From assembly GCA_046327915.1 (NCBI GenBank), contig JAXLXO010000012.1, forward strand, positions 62,001 to 126,000: 64,000 bases of DNA, read 5' to 3'. The notes under the pieces were generated by a model that did not search any database, was not told the DNA's origin, and saw nothing but the letters and a program-made list of their open reading frames with translations. Of the stretch, positions 7,490-15,631 are shown one piece after another. The number at the start of each line of letters is the position of its first letter. Within the stretch, counting starts at the first letter, position 1. The DNA is from VGTK01 sp046327915 (GTDB lineage: Bacteria; Desulfobacterota; Binatia; UBA12015). Both the position numbers and the translations under genes were made by a program.

Positions 7490-8530
7490 ATGCGGCTCGC
7501 AGACATCGCACGACTGCTCGACGGCACCGTCGAGGGAGATCCCGCACTCGAGATCGAAGACCTGCAGCCGCTCGACGAGGCGGGGCCGCGCTCGCTCTCG
7601 TTCGTCTCGAACCAGCGCTACCTCGGGCTGCTGAAGACGACCCAGGCGGGAGCCGTCATCCTCGGGCCCGGAGTCGAGAGCCCGGGGAGCGCCGTGGTCC
7701 GCGTCGCGAACCCGTACATGGCGTTCGCGCTCGCGCTCGGCCTGTTCGACAAACCGGTCGATCCGCCGGCCGGGATCTCGCCCGGCGCGCACGTGGCCGC
7801 GACGGCGCACCTCGGCGAAGGGGCGCGCGTCGCACCCGGCGTCGTCATCGGGGAGAACGTCACGATCGGCGCGCGTGCGCGGTTGCACCCCGGGGTGGTG
7901 ATCTATCCCGAGACGACCATCGGCGACGACTTCCTCGCGCACGCGAACGTCGTGGTGCGCGAGCGCGTGCGCATCGGCTCGCGCGTCACGCTCGGGCCCG
8001 GGGTCGTCCTCGGCGGCGACGGCTTCGGCTTCCTGCCTCTCCCGGGCGGCGGGATCTTCAAGCTGCCGCAGATCGGCACGGTCGAGGTCGGCGACGACGT
8101 CGAGATCGGCGCCAACACCACGGTCGACCGGGCGACGATCGGCACCACGCGCCTCGCGAAGGGCGTCAAGCTCGACAACCTGGTCATGGTCGCGCACGGC
8201 TGCCGGATCGGCGACGAGACCATGCTGGCCGGGCAGAGCGGTCTCGCCGGCAGCACGATCATCGGCAAGCGGGTCCAGTTCGGCGGGCAGGTCGGCGCCG
8301 CGGGGCACCTCGAGATCGGCGACGACGTGCGGGTCGCCGCCAAGAGCGGCATCGACAACGACGTCCCGGCCGGCAGCGTCATCGGGGGCTACCCCGAGAT
8401 GGACATCCGGCTGTGGCGGCGGATCGCGGCCGCCGTGCAGAAGCTCCCGGAGCTGCTGCGCCGCGTCCGGCGCATCGAGCGGGCCCTGGGCACCGAGGCC
8501 AAGGCCGGGAAGGGCGCCGACGCCGAGTGA
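7490..8530 (+). CDS. lpxD: UDP-3-O-acylglucosamine N-acyltransferase
   Basis: LpxD transfers an acyl chain from acyl-ACP to the 2-amino group of UDP-3-O-acylglucosamine in lipid A synthesis. The 346-residue protein has the N-terminal uridine-binding domain (about 1-100), a long left-handed β-helix built of hexapeptide repeats such as IGENVTIGARARLHPGVVI, and the catalytic histidine His236 in VAHGCRIG. The C terminus is helical (ALGTEAKAG) for trimer packing. Its presence shows an LPS-type outer membrane. It is first of a plus-strand run with yceD, rpmF and the fatty-acid genes, but no lpxA, fabZ or lpxB is next to it. Confidence 0.95.
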   Translation: MRLADIARLLDGTVEGDPALEIEDLQPLDEAGPRSLSFVSNQRYLGLLKTTQAGAVILGPGVESPGSAVVRVANPYMAFALALGLFDKPVDPPAGISPGAHVAATAHLGEGARVAPGVVIGENVTIGARARLHPGVVIYPETTIGDDFLAHANVVVRERVRIGSRVTLGPGVVLGGDGFGFLPLPGGGIFKLPQIGTVEVGDDVEIGANTTVDRATIGTTRLAKGVKLDNLVMVAHGCRIGDETMLAGQSGLAGSTIIGKRVQFGGQVGAAGHLEIGDDVRVAAKSGIDNDVPAGSVIGGYPEMDIRLWRRIAAAVQKLPELLRRVRRIERALGTEAKAGKGADAE

Positions 8531-8605
8531 CCGCCCCCGGGCGGGACGCAAATCCCCGGTCCGGCTTGGCTTTCGGGGCCGCGATCCCTATGATCCCCTG
8601 TTCCC

Positions 8606-9142
8606 ATGAAGCTGCGCGTCGACCGCATCACCGACGAGTCCACCGAGAGCACGTTCTCGGTGCCGGCGGACGAGCTGAACCAGCGCCTCGAGACCGGTGC
8701 CACGCACGAGTTCCGGCTCGCGGCGCCGCTCGACGTCGACGTCCGCTACTACCGCGCCGGCGAGGAGATCTACTTCGACGGCAGCTGCTCGACGGTCATG
8801 GAAGGCACCTGCGCCCGCTGCCTCGAGACCTTCACCCTGCCGCTGGCGGCTCCGTTCGAGTTCGTGCTGACGCACGCTCCGAAGCTGGAGCACGCGCAGG
8901 AGCTGCACACCGACGACCTGTCGCTGAGCTTCTACGAGGGCGACGAGATCGATCTCGGGCCGCTGGTCGGAGAGCAGGCGATCCTGGCGCTGCCGACGCG
9001 CGCCGTCTGCCGCGAGGAGTGCAAGGGCCTGTGCCCGAGCTGCGGCGTGAACCGCAACGAACAGACCTGCGCGTGCAAGCCCGCGCCGGCGGACCCGCGT
9101 CTCGCGGTGCTCGCCAATGCCAAGGTACGCTCCGCCTCGTAG
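8606..9142 (+). CDS. yceD: YceD/DUF177 family protein
   Basis: A 178-residue DUF177 protein. The family is nearly always encoded just before rpmF, as here (26 bp gap), and has been linked to 23S rRNA and ribosome assembly. The sequence shows the GTCARCLE motif in the middle and the C-terminal cysteine cluster CREECKGLCPSCGVNRNEQ, which resembles a zinc site. It is preceded by a 75-bp gap after lpxD. The exact biochemical role is not established. Confidence 0.88.
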   Translation: MKLRVDRITDESTESTFSVPADELNQRLETGATHEFRLAAPLDVDVRYYRAGEEIYFDGSCSTVMEGTCARCLETFTLPLAAPFEFVLTHAPKLEHAQELHTDDLSLSFYEGDEIDLGPLVGEQAILALPTRAVCREECKGLCPSCGVNRNEQTCACKPAPADPRLAVLANAKVRSAS

Positions 9143-9168
9143 CGTGCCCCTGAAAGGATTCCAGAGAG

Positions 9169-9351
9169 ATGGCCGTTCCGAAGCGTAGAACCTCGGTGTC
9201 CAAGAAGAACATGCGTCGCTCGCACCATGCGCTGACCGCACCGGCGTTCGTCGCCTGCCCGCAGTGCGGCGAGCCGCGCCTGCGCCATCGCGCCTGCGCG
9301 AGCTGCGGCGTCTATCGCGGCAAGAAGGTCATCGAAGCAGCCGGCGAGTAA
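9169..9351 (+). CDS. rpmF: 50S ribosomal protein L32
   Basis: A 60-residue L32 protein beginning AVPKRRTSVSKKNMRRSHH after the initiator methionine, the standard basic L32 N terminus. It has the zinc-binding pair CPQC...CASC (about residues 27-46), so it is the zinc-containing form rather than the zinc-free paralogue. GAGAG lies just before the ATG. The gene sits in the classical yceD-rpmF-plsX-fab order. Confidence 0.97.
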   Translation: MAVPKRRTSVSKKNMRRSHHALTAPAFVACPQCGEPRLRHRACASCGVYRGKKVIEAAGE

Positions 9352-9386
9352 GCACCGCGTCGCGCGACCGGAGGCGGTGCGGAGGG

Positions 9387-10664
9387 ATGCGGATCGCGCT
9401 CGACGCGATGGGCGGTGACGCCGCCCCGCGTGCGACGGTCGAAGGCGCCGTGACGGCGGCACGCGAGCTCGGGCTCTCCGTGCTGCTGGTGGGCGACCGC
9501 GCGCGCATCGAGCCCGAGCTGGCGCGCCACGCCACCTCCGGGCTCGACCTCGAGATCCGTCACGCGACCCAGTCGGTCGCGATGGACGAGGCGCCGACGG
9601 CGGCGCTGCGCAAGCCCGACACCTCGATGGCGGTGGCCCTCGCCGCCGTCCGCGACGGCGAAGCCGGCGCCGTGGTGTTCGCCGGCAACACGGGCGCCGG
9701 CATGGTGCTCGGCGCGCACCTGCTGGGCCGGACCGCCGGCGTCGAGCGGCCCGCGATCGCGGTGCTGGTGCCGTCGCTCCGCGGGCAGACGATCCTGCTG
9801 GACGCCGGCGCGAACGTGGACTGCCGCGCGGTCCACCTCGCGCAGTTCGCCGTGATGGGTGATGCCTACGCGCGTGCCGTCCGGCAGATCGCGGCGCCGC
9901 GCGTGGGGCTGCTGTCCAACGGGCTCGAGGACGCGAAGGGGAACGCGCTCGTACGGGCGGCGGCGCCGATGCTGCGCCAGCTGCCGCTCAACTTCGTCGG
10001 CTACGTCGAGGGACGCGAGATCGGCGCCGGCACGGTCGACGTCGTGGTCTGCGACGGCTTCGACGGCAACCTCGTCCTGAAGAGCCTCGAGGGCTTCGGG
10101 CAGCTCGTCGGCGACCGCCTGCGCGCGATGTTCGAGCACGGGCTGCGCACGAAATTCGCGTACCTGCTGCTGCGGCGCCACGTGGCCCGGCTGCGACAGG
10201 AGCTCGACCCGCGCGAGACCGGTGGCGCGCTGCTCCTCGGATTGAACGGCATCGTGGTGAAGGCGCACGGCTCGTCCGACGCGCACGCGATCCGCAACGC
10301 GCTGTCCGTCGCGGCGAGCCTCGCAAAGAGCGGCGTCACCGAGCAGCTCGCGCACGGCATCGCTGCCACCGTCGGGCTCGACACGTCCGGGGAGATGGTG
10401 CCGCCGACGCCGCGCGCGCGCCGCTTCTGGAACGCGCTGCGCGAGCGCCTGCGTCGCGACCGCGGCGCCGAGCACGGCGACGAAGTGCCGCCGGTCGTGA
10501 TCGCACCGCGGGCGGTGAGCGCGGCACCGGAGGTCGACGTTCGCATCGACGCACCGCCCACGCCCGCTGGCCCGGCGCCCGTCAAGCAGGACGACGCCGT
10601 GGATCCGGCAGCCCCGGCCGCAGCGCCCGAGCAGCCACCCACCGAGGAGAAGCCCCAGTCATGA
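9387..10664 (+). CDS. plsX: phosphate acyltransferase PlsX with C-terminal extension
   Basis: PlsX makes acyl-phosphate from acyl-ACP for the PlsY route to lysophosphatidate. It starts MRIALDAMGGDAAP after a clear GGAGGG. Other family segments are FAGNTGAGM, LLDAGANVDC and VCDGFDGNLVLK. The catalytic core ends near residue 335, whereas the protein has 425 residues. The extra 90 are first basic and Arg-rich (ARRFWNALRERLRRDRG), possibly a membrane-contacting helix, then low-complexity Pro/Ala to the end. The stop overlaps the fabD start in an ATGA. Confidence 0.94.
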   Translation: MRIALDAMGGDAAPRATVEGAVTAARELGLSVLLVGDRARIEPELARHATSGLDLEIRHATQSVAMDEAPTAALRKPDTSMAVALAAVRDGEAGAVVFAGNTGAGMVLGAHLLGRTAGVERPAIAVLVPSLRGQTILLDAGANVDCRAVHLAQFAVMGDAYARAVRQIAAPRVGLLSNGLEDAKGNALVRAAAPMLRQLPLNFVGYVEGREIGAGTVDVVVCDGFDGNLVLKSLEGFGQLVGDRLRAMFEHGLRTKFAYLLLRRHVARLRQELDPRETGGALLLGLNGIVVKAHGSSDAHAIRNALSVAASLAKSGVTEQLAHGIAATVGLDTSGEMVPPTPRARRFWNALRERLRRDRGAEHGDEVPPVVIAPRAVSAAPEVDVRIDAPPTPAGPAPVKQDDAVDPAAPAAAPEQPPTEEKPQS

Positions 10665-11596
10665 CCACGCCCGCGCTGCTGTTTCCGGGACAGGGCTCGC
10701 AGCGGGTCGGCATGGGCGCCGATCTCTGCCGCGAGTTCGCGGTCGCGCGCGAGACCTTCGCCGAAGCCGACGCCGCGCTCGGCGAGTCGCTGTCGGGCCT
10801 GTGCTTCGAGGGGCCCGAGGAGCGCTTGACGCTGACCGAGAACGCGCAGCCCGCGCTGCTCACGACGTCGACCGCGATCGCGCGCGTTCTCGAGAAGGAG
10901 GGCGGCATCGTCCCCGAGGTCGCCGCCGGGCACAGCCTCGGCGAGTGGTCGGCTCTCGTCGCCGCGGGTTCGATCACGTTCGCGGATGCGCTGCGCGCGG
11001 TGCGCGCGCGCGGACGGTTCATGCAGGAAGCCGTTGCTCCGGGTGTCGGTGCCATGAGCGCACTGCTGGGCGCGGACCTCGCGGCGGCCGAGGCGCTGTG
11101 CGCCGAGGCCACGTCCGGCGACGAGGTCGTGGTGCCCGCGAACGTGAACGGCGCGGGGCAGATCGTCGTGTCCGGACACGCGGCGGCGGTCGGCCGCCTC
11201 GAGGCGCTCGCCTCGGGTCGCAAGGTGCGCGCGATGCGGCTCAAGGTGAGCGCTCCGTTCCACAGCCCGCTGATGGAGCCGGCGCGCGCGCGCATGGCCG
11301 AGCTGCTCCTGGAGATCGAGGTGAAGGCACCCCGCGGCGTCGTCTTCGCGAACGTCGACGCACAGCCCTACGGCGGTGCGGAGACCGTCCGCGATCGTCT
11401 GTGCGGACAGATCACGGCGGCGGTGCGCTGGGAGGACTGCGCGCGCGCCGTCGCGGCGCGAACGGATCGCGGCATCGAGGCCGGGCCGGGCAAGGTCCTG
11501 TGCGGACTTCTGCGGCGGATCGCGCCGGACTTCCGCTGCGTGCCGACCGACGACGTCGCGGGTGTGCGAGCGGCGCTGGAGGGGATGCGGGGATGA
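10661..11596 (+). CDS. fabD: malonyl-CoA:ACP transacylase
   Basis: FabD loads malonyl groups onto acyl carrier protein for fatty-acid elongation. The 311-residue protein starts ALLFPGQGSQRVGMG and has the nucleophile Ser92 in GHSLGEWSALV; Trp replaces the more usual Tyr at residue 96. The second catalytic residue is the His of APFHSPLM. Translation is probably coupled to plsX upstream and fabG downstream through ATGA overlaps at both ends. Confidence 0.96.
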   Translation: MTTPALLFPGQGSQRVGMGADLCREFAVARETFAEADAALGESLSGLCFEGPEERLTLTENAQPALLTTSTAIARVLEKEGGIVPEVAAGHSLGEWSALVAAGSITFADALRAVRARGRFMQEAVAPGVGAMSALLGADLAAAEALCAEATSGDEVVVPANVNGAGQIVVSGHAAAVGRLEALASGRKVRAMRLKVSAPFHSPLMEPARARMAELLLEIEVKAPRGVVFANVDAQPYGGAETVRDRLCGQITAAVRWEDCARAVAARTDRGIEAGPGKVLCGLLRRIAPDFRCVPTDDVAGVRAALEGMRG

Positions 11597-12351
11597 CGAC
11601 CTCAGGCAGGCCGCTCGAGGGACAGACGGCTCTCGTCACCGGCGCGTCGCGCGGCATCGGACGGGCGATCGCGCTGGAGCTCGCGCGCATGGGCGCGCAC
11701 GTCGCCGTCAACTATCAGAGCAGCGAGGACGCGGCGCGCGCGGCGATCACGGAGATCGAGGCGCAGGGCGGCTCCGCCGAGGCGCTCCGCTTCGACGTCG
11801 GCGATCCCGACGCGATCGCGGCCGGCATCGCCGACTTCGTCGGCCGCCACAAGCGCTTCGACGTGCTGGTGAACAACGCCGGCATCGCGCTCGACGGCCT
11901 GATCCTGCGCTACAAGACCGAGGACTGGCAGCGCATCGTCGCGGTGAACCTCGGCGGCGTGTTCCACTGCAGCAAGGCCGCCGCACGGACCATGGTCCGT
12001 GCGCGCTCGGGGCGCATCGTCAACGTGACGTCGGTGGTGAGCGCGACCGGCAATGCCGGTCAGTCGGCGTACGCGGCGACCAAGGCCGGGGTCGAGGGCT
12101 TCACCCGGGCGCTCGCGCGCGAGCTCGCGTCGCGCTCGATCACGGTGAACGCCGTGGCGCCCGGCTTCATCGACACCGACATGACCGCCGCGCTGTCCGA
12201 GGAGACGCGCGCCGTCTACGTCGGCACGGTGCCGCTGGGACGTCTCGGGACGCCCGCGGAGGTCGCGGCCGCGGTGGGCTTCCTTGCCGGTCCGACGGCG
12301 GGTTACATCACGGGGCACGTTCTGGCGATCAACGGCGGGATGTCGATGTGA
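11593..12351 (+). CDS. fabG: 3-oxoacyl-ACP reductase
   Basis: FabG reduces 3-ketoacyl-ACP with NADPH. The 252-residue SDR protein has the cofactor motif TGASRGIG near the N terminus, NNAGIALDG, and the catalytic residues Ser147, Tyr160 and Lys164 in TSVVSATGNAGQSAYAATK. The C terminus YITGHVLAINGGMSM is typical of FabG. Its position between fabD and acpP makes the fatty-acid role secure. The ATG overlaps the fabD stop. Confidence 0.97.
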   Translation: MTTSGRPLEGQTALVTGASRGIGRAIALELARMGAHVAVNYQSSEDAARAAITEIEAQGGSAEALRFDVGDPDAIAAGIADFVGRHKRFDVLVNNAGIALDGLILRYKTEDWQRIVAVNLGGVFHCSKAAARTMVRARSGRIVNVTSVVSATGNAGQSAYAATKAGVEGFTRALARELASRSITVNAVAPGFIDTDMTAALSEETRAVYVGTVPLGRLGTPAEVAAAVGFLAGPTAGYITGHVLAINGGMSM

Positions 12352-12476
12352 GGGGGCGCGCGACGGCCCGGAAACGGTGTCTCGTGCGCGGGTGTCGGAA
12401 GGTGGCGCGAGCGCGTGTCGCAGGGTAAAGCAGCCGAAATCACGCGCTCGGGCCCGGGTCGGGTAGGGAGAACTTG

Positions 12477-12713
12477 ATGGCTTCTGCAGTCGAGGCGAAG
12501 GTCAAAGAGATCGTTTGCGAGCAGCTCGGCGTCAGCGAGGACGAGGTGCAGCCGAACGCGTCGTTCATCGAGGATCTGGGCGCCGATTCGCTCGACATCG
12601 TCGAGCTCGTGATGGCGCTCGAGGAGGAATACGACCTCGAGATCTCCGACGAGGAAGCGGAGAAGATCCGCACCGTCGGCGACGTCGTGACCTACATCGA
12701 AAGCCACAAGTGA
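12477..12713 (+). CDS. acpP: acyl carrier protein
   Basis: A 78-residue acidic ACP. The phosphopantetheine attachment site is Ser38 in LGADSLDIVELV. The start is the ATG at 12477, with GTAGGGAG about seven bases before it; a TTG immediately upstream is less likely. The 125-bp gap after fabG allows separate control, which fits the need for high ACP levels. The stop overlaps the glyA start in a GTGA. Confidence 0.97.
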   Translation: MASAVEAKVKEIVCEQLGVSEDEVQPNASFIEDLGADSLDIVELVMALEEEYDLEISDEEAEKIRTVGDVVTYIESHK

Positions 12714-13960
12714 ACCCGATCGACGCAAGCCTCGCCGACGTCGATCCCGAGATCGCAGCGGCGATCGCGCGGGAGCGTCGGCGTCAGGAAGACAATCTCG
12801 AGCTGATCCCGTCCGAGAACGCGGCGAGCCGTGCGGTTCTCGAGGCCCAGGGATCGGTCCTGACCAACAAGTACGCCGAGGGCTACCCGGGCAAGCGCTA
12901 TTACGGCGGCTGCGAGCACGTCGACGTCGTCGAGCAGCTCGCGATCGACCGTGCGAAGGCGCTGTTCGGCGCCGAGTTCGCCAACGTGCAGCCGCACTCC
13001 GGCTCGCAGGCGAACATGGCGGTGTACTTCTCGCAGCTGCAGCCGGGCGACACGATCCTCGCGATGAATCTGTCGCACGGCGGTCACCTGACGCACGGCA
13101 ATCCGGCGAACTTTTCCGGCAAGTGGTTCAAGGTCGTTCCGTACGGCGTGCGTCAGGAGGACGAGCGCATCGACTACGACGCCGTCCGCCAGCTGGCACG
13201 CGAGCACAAGCCGAAGATCATCGTCGCCGGCCACAGCGCCTACCCGCGCATCGTCGACTTCAAGCCGTTCCGCGAGGCCGCCGACGAGGTCGGCGCCAAG
13301 CTCTTCGTCGACATGGCGCACTTCGCGGGTCTGGTCGCGGCGGGTGAGCATCCGTCGCCGGTGCCGTACGCCGAGTTCGTCACCACGACGACGCACAAGA
13401 CGCTGCGCGGCCCGCGCGGCGGCATGATCCTCGCCCGCGCGAGCGAGGAGAAGGCGATCAACAGCTCGGTCTTCCCGGGCAACCAGGGCGGTCCGCTGAT
13501 GCACGTCATCGCGGCCAAGGCCGTGGCCCTGAAGGAGGCCGCGCTGCCGGCGTTCAAGGCCTACCAGCAGCAGGTCGTGAAGAACGCGAAGGCGCTCGCC
13601 GCGGGACTGACCGAGCGCGGCTTTCGGCTGGTGTCCGGCGGCACCGACAATCACCTCCTGCTGATGGACCTCAGCAAGACGGAGATCACCGGCAAGGCCG
13701 CGCAGGAGACCCTCGACCTCGCGCGCATCACCGCGAACCGCAACACGGTTCCGTTCGAGACGCGCTCGCCGTTCGTCACCAGCGGACTGCGCATGGGCAC
13801 GCCGACGGTCACCACGCGCGGCATGCGCGAGCCGGAGATGGACGAGATCGCCGACCTGATCGCGCGCGGTCTCGCGGCCATCGGCGACGCGGCGGCGCTC
13901 GCGAAGATCGCCGAGGAGACCACGGCGCTCTGCCGGCGCTTCCCGCTCTATCACCACTGA
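12710..13960 (+). CDS. glyA: serine hydroxymethyltransferase
   Basis: GlyA interconverts serine and glycine with tetrahydrofolate, feeding one-carbon units to purine and thymidylate synthesis. The 416-residue PLP enzyme has LIPSENAASRAVLEAQGS near the N terminus, YAEGYPGKRYYGG, and the PLP lysine in TTTTHKTLRGPRGG. The start is a GTG overlapping the acpP stop, giving VNPIDASLADVDPEI. Full family length with no gaps is seen. Confidence 0.96.
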   Translation: MNPIDASLADVDPEIAAAIARERRRQEDNLELIPSENAASRAVLEAQGSVLTNKYAEGYPGKRYYGGCEHVDVVEQLAIDRAKALFGAEFANVQPHSGSQANMAVYFSQLQPGDTILAMNLSHGGHLTHGNPANFSGKWFKVVPYGVRQEDERIDYDAVRQLAREHKPKIIVAGHSAYPRIVDFKPFREAADEVGAKLFVDMAHFAGLVAAGEHPSPVPYAEFVTTTTHKTLRGPRGGMILARASEEKAINSSVFPGNQGGPLMHVIAAKAVALKEAALPAFKAYQQQVVKNAKALAAGLTERGFRLVSGGTDNHLLLMDLSKTEITGKAAQETLDLARITANRNTVPFETRSPFVTSGLRMGTPTVTTRGMREPEMDEIADLIARGLAAIGDAAALAKIAEETTALCRRFPLYHH

Positions 13961-13975
13961 CGGCGCCGGCGCCCG

Positions 13976-14515
13976 ATGAAGTGCCCCGCCTGCCGTGACC
14001 TGAACAACCGGGTCATCGACTCCCGACTCGGCAAGGAGGGCGACGTCATCCGGCGCCGCCGCGAGTGCGAGAAGTGCGGGCGGCGCTTCACCACGTACGA
14101 GCGGGTCGAGGACTACCTCCCGGCGGTGGTGAAGAAGGACGGCCGCCGCGAGCCGTTCGACCGGCTGAAGATCGTCGCCGGTCTGACCAAGGCCTGCGAG
14201 AAGCGGCCGGTCAGCATCGAGACCATCGAGGAGCACGTCGACCGCATCGAGCGCGCGCTGCTCGACCGCGCCGAGCGCGAGGTGCCGAGCTCGGTCATCG
14301 GCGAGGCCGTGATGCAGGCGCTCTACGAGCTCGACACGGTCGCCTACGTGCGCTTCGCGTCGGTGTACCGCTCGTTCCAGGACGTCGAGCAGTTCATGAA
14401 CGAGCTCGAGGACCTGCTGCGCGAGCGCCGCAGCCAGCGCGGGCTGAAGAGCCGTCTCGCGAAGGCGCCGAAGCCGGTGCGGCCGACGTCCCGGAAGCCG
14501 CAGCGCGACGGATGA
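13976..14515 (+). CDS. nrdR: transcriptional repressor NrdR
   Basis: NrdR senses ATP/dATP and represses ribonucleotide reductase genes. The 179-residue protein has the N-terminal zinc ribbon CPAC...CEKCGRRFTTYE and the ATP-cone domain beginning VVKKDGRREPFDRLKI. The last 25 residues are a basic extension beyond the usual end (about 150 residues). The pair nrdR-ribD is common in bacteria; here their start and stop codons overlap in an ATGA. No nrd genes lie in this window. Confidence 0.96.
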   Translation: MKCPACRDLNNRVIDSRLGKEGDVIRRRRECEKCGRRFTTYERVEDYLPAVVKKDGRREPFDRLKIVAGLTKACEKRPVSIETIEEHVDRIERALLDRAEREVPSSVIGEAVMQALYELDTVAYVRFASVYRSFQDVEQFMNELEDLLRERRSQRGLKSRLAKAPKPVRPTSRKPQRDG

Positions 14516-15624
14516 CGGTGCGCGAGCACGCGAGCGCCCGCGACGCGGAGTTCATGCGCCTCGCGCTCGAGCTCGGCCGGCGCGGTCTCGGACGGACGCG
14601 GCCGAATCCTCCGGTCGGCGCGGTGGTCGTGCGCGGCGATCGCGTCGTCGGCTCCGGCTGGCACCGCCGCGCGGGTACGGCGCACGCCGAGGCGATCGCG
14701 CTCGCGCAGGCCGGGGCCGCGGCGCGCGGCGCCACGCTCTACTTGACGCTCGAGCCGTGCACGCACGAGGGACGGATGCCGCCGTGCGCGCCGCAGGTGA
14801 TCGCGTCGGGCGTGAAGCGCGTCGTGATCGGCGCCATCGACCCGAACCCGGTGGTGAGCCGGCGCGGCATCGCCCAGCTGCGGCGCGCCGGAATCGCCGT
14901 CACCACGGGCGTGGAGGGCGAGGCCGCGCAGGAGCTGATCGCGTCGTTCGCGCGGCACGTCGTCACGGGCCGTCCGTTCGTCCGCCTGAAGCTCGCGGCG
15001 TCGGCCGACGGCCGCATCGCGACGCGAACCGGGGCGTCGCGCTGGATCACGGGCGCTCCCGCGCGACGGCTCGTGCACCGCTGGCGGAACGAGATGGACG
15101 CGGTCCTGGTCGGCGTCGACACGGTGATCGCCGACGACCCCGAGCTGACGTGCCGGCGCGCCGGAGGGCGCAACCCGGTGCGGATCGTGGTCGACGGCAG
15201 CCTGCGCATCCCGCCGCGCGCGCGTCTGCTGCACGACGGACGCGCTCCGGTCTGGATCGCGACCCGCAGCCGGCACGACAAGGCGCGCGCGGCGCGGCTG
15301 GGCCGGAGCGGGGCGGAGATCGTGCCGGTGGCCGCGCGCGGGCGGCACGTCGATCTCGGGGCGATGTTCGCGGCCCTCGGGCGCCGCGACGTCACCAGCG
15401 TTCTGGTCGAGGCAGGGGCGAGCCTGTCCGCCGCGCTGATCGCGGGCGGGCACGTCGACGAGCTGTGCTGGTTCTCGGCCCCGCTCTTGATCGGGGGCGA
15501 CGGCTTGCCGATGATCGGCCCATTGGGCGTGCGCTCGCTGCGCGGTGCGTTTCCGCTCGCCGACCTCCGGGTCGAGCGGGTTGGTGACGATCTGCTGCAC
15601 ACGGCGCGCGTCGAGGCCCGATGA
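14512..15624 (+). CDS. ribD: bifunctional riboflavin deaminase/reductase RibD
   Basis: RibD carries out the second and third steps of riboflavin synthesis. The N-terminal deaminase domain (about 1-145) has the zinc ligands in HAEAIAL and PCTHEGRMPPC. The C-terminal reductase domain starts RPFVRLKLAASADGRIAT and includes ASRWITG and SVLVEAGASLSAALI. Total length 370 residues, as expected. It is first of the rib genes here. There is no room for an FMN riboswitch, because its ATG overlaps the nrdR stop. Confidence 0.95.
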   Translation: MTVREHASARDAEFMRLALELGRRGLGRTRPNPPVGAVVVRGDRVVGSGWHRRAGTAHAEAIALAQAGAAARGATLYLTLEPCTHEGRMPPCAPQVIASGVKRVVIGAIDPNPVVSRRGIAQLRRAGIAVTTGVEGEAAQELIASFARHVVTGRPFVRLKLAASADGRIATRTGASRWITGAPARRLVHRWRNEMDAVLVGVDTVIADDPELTCRRAGGRNPVRIVVDGSLRIPPRARLLHDGRAPVWIATRSRHDKARAARLGRSGAEIVPVAARGRHVDLGAMFAALGRRDVTSVLVEAGASLSAALIAGGHVDELCWFSAPLLIGGDGLPMIGPLGVRSLRGAFPLADLRVERVGDDLLHTARVEAR

Positions 15625-15631
15625 GGCAACC

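Noticed and set aside
14380..14511. FMN riboswitch before ribD
   Set aside because: The ribD ATG overlaps the nrdR stop and the upstream sequence is coding; none of the conserved RFN core is seen.
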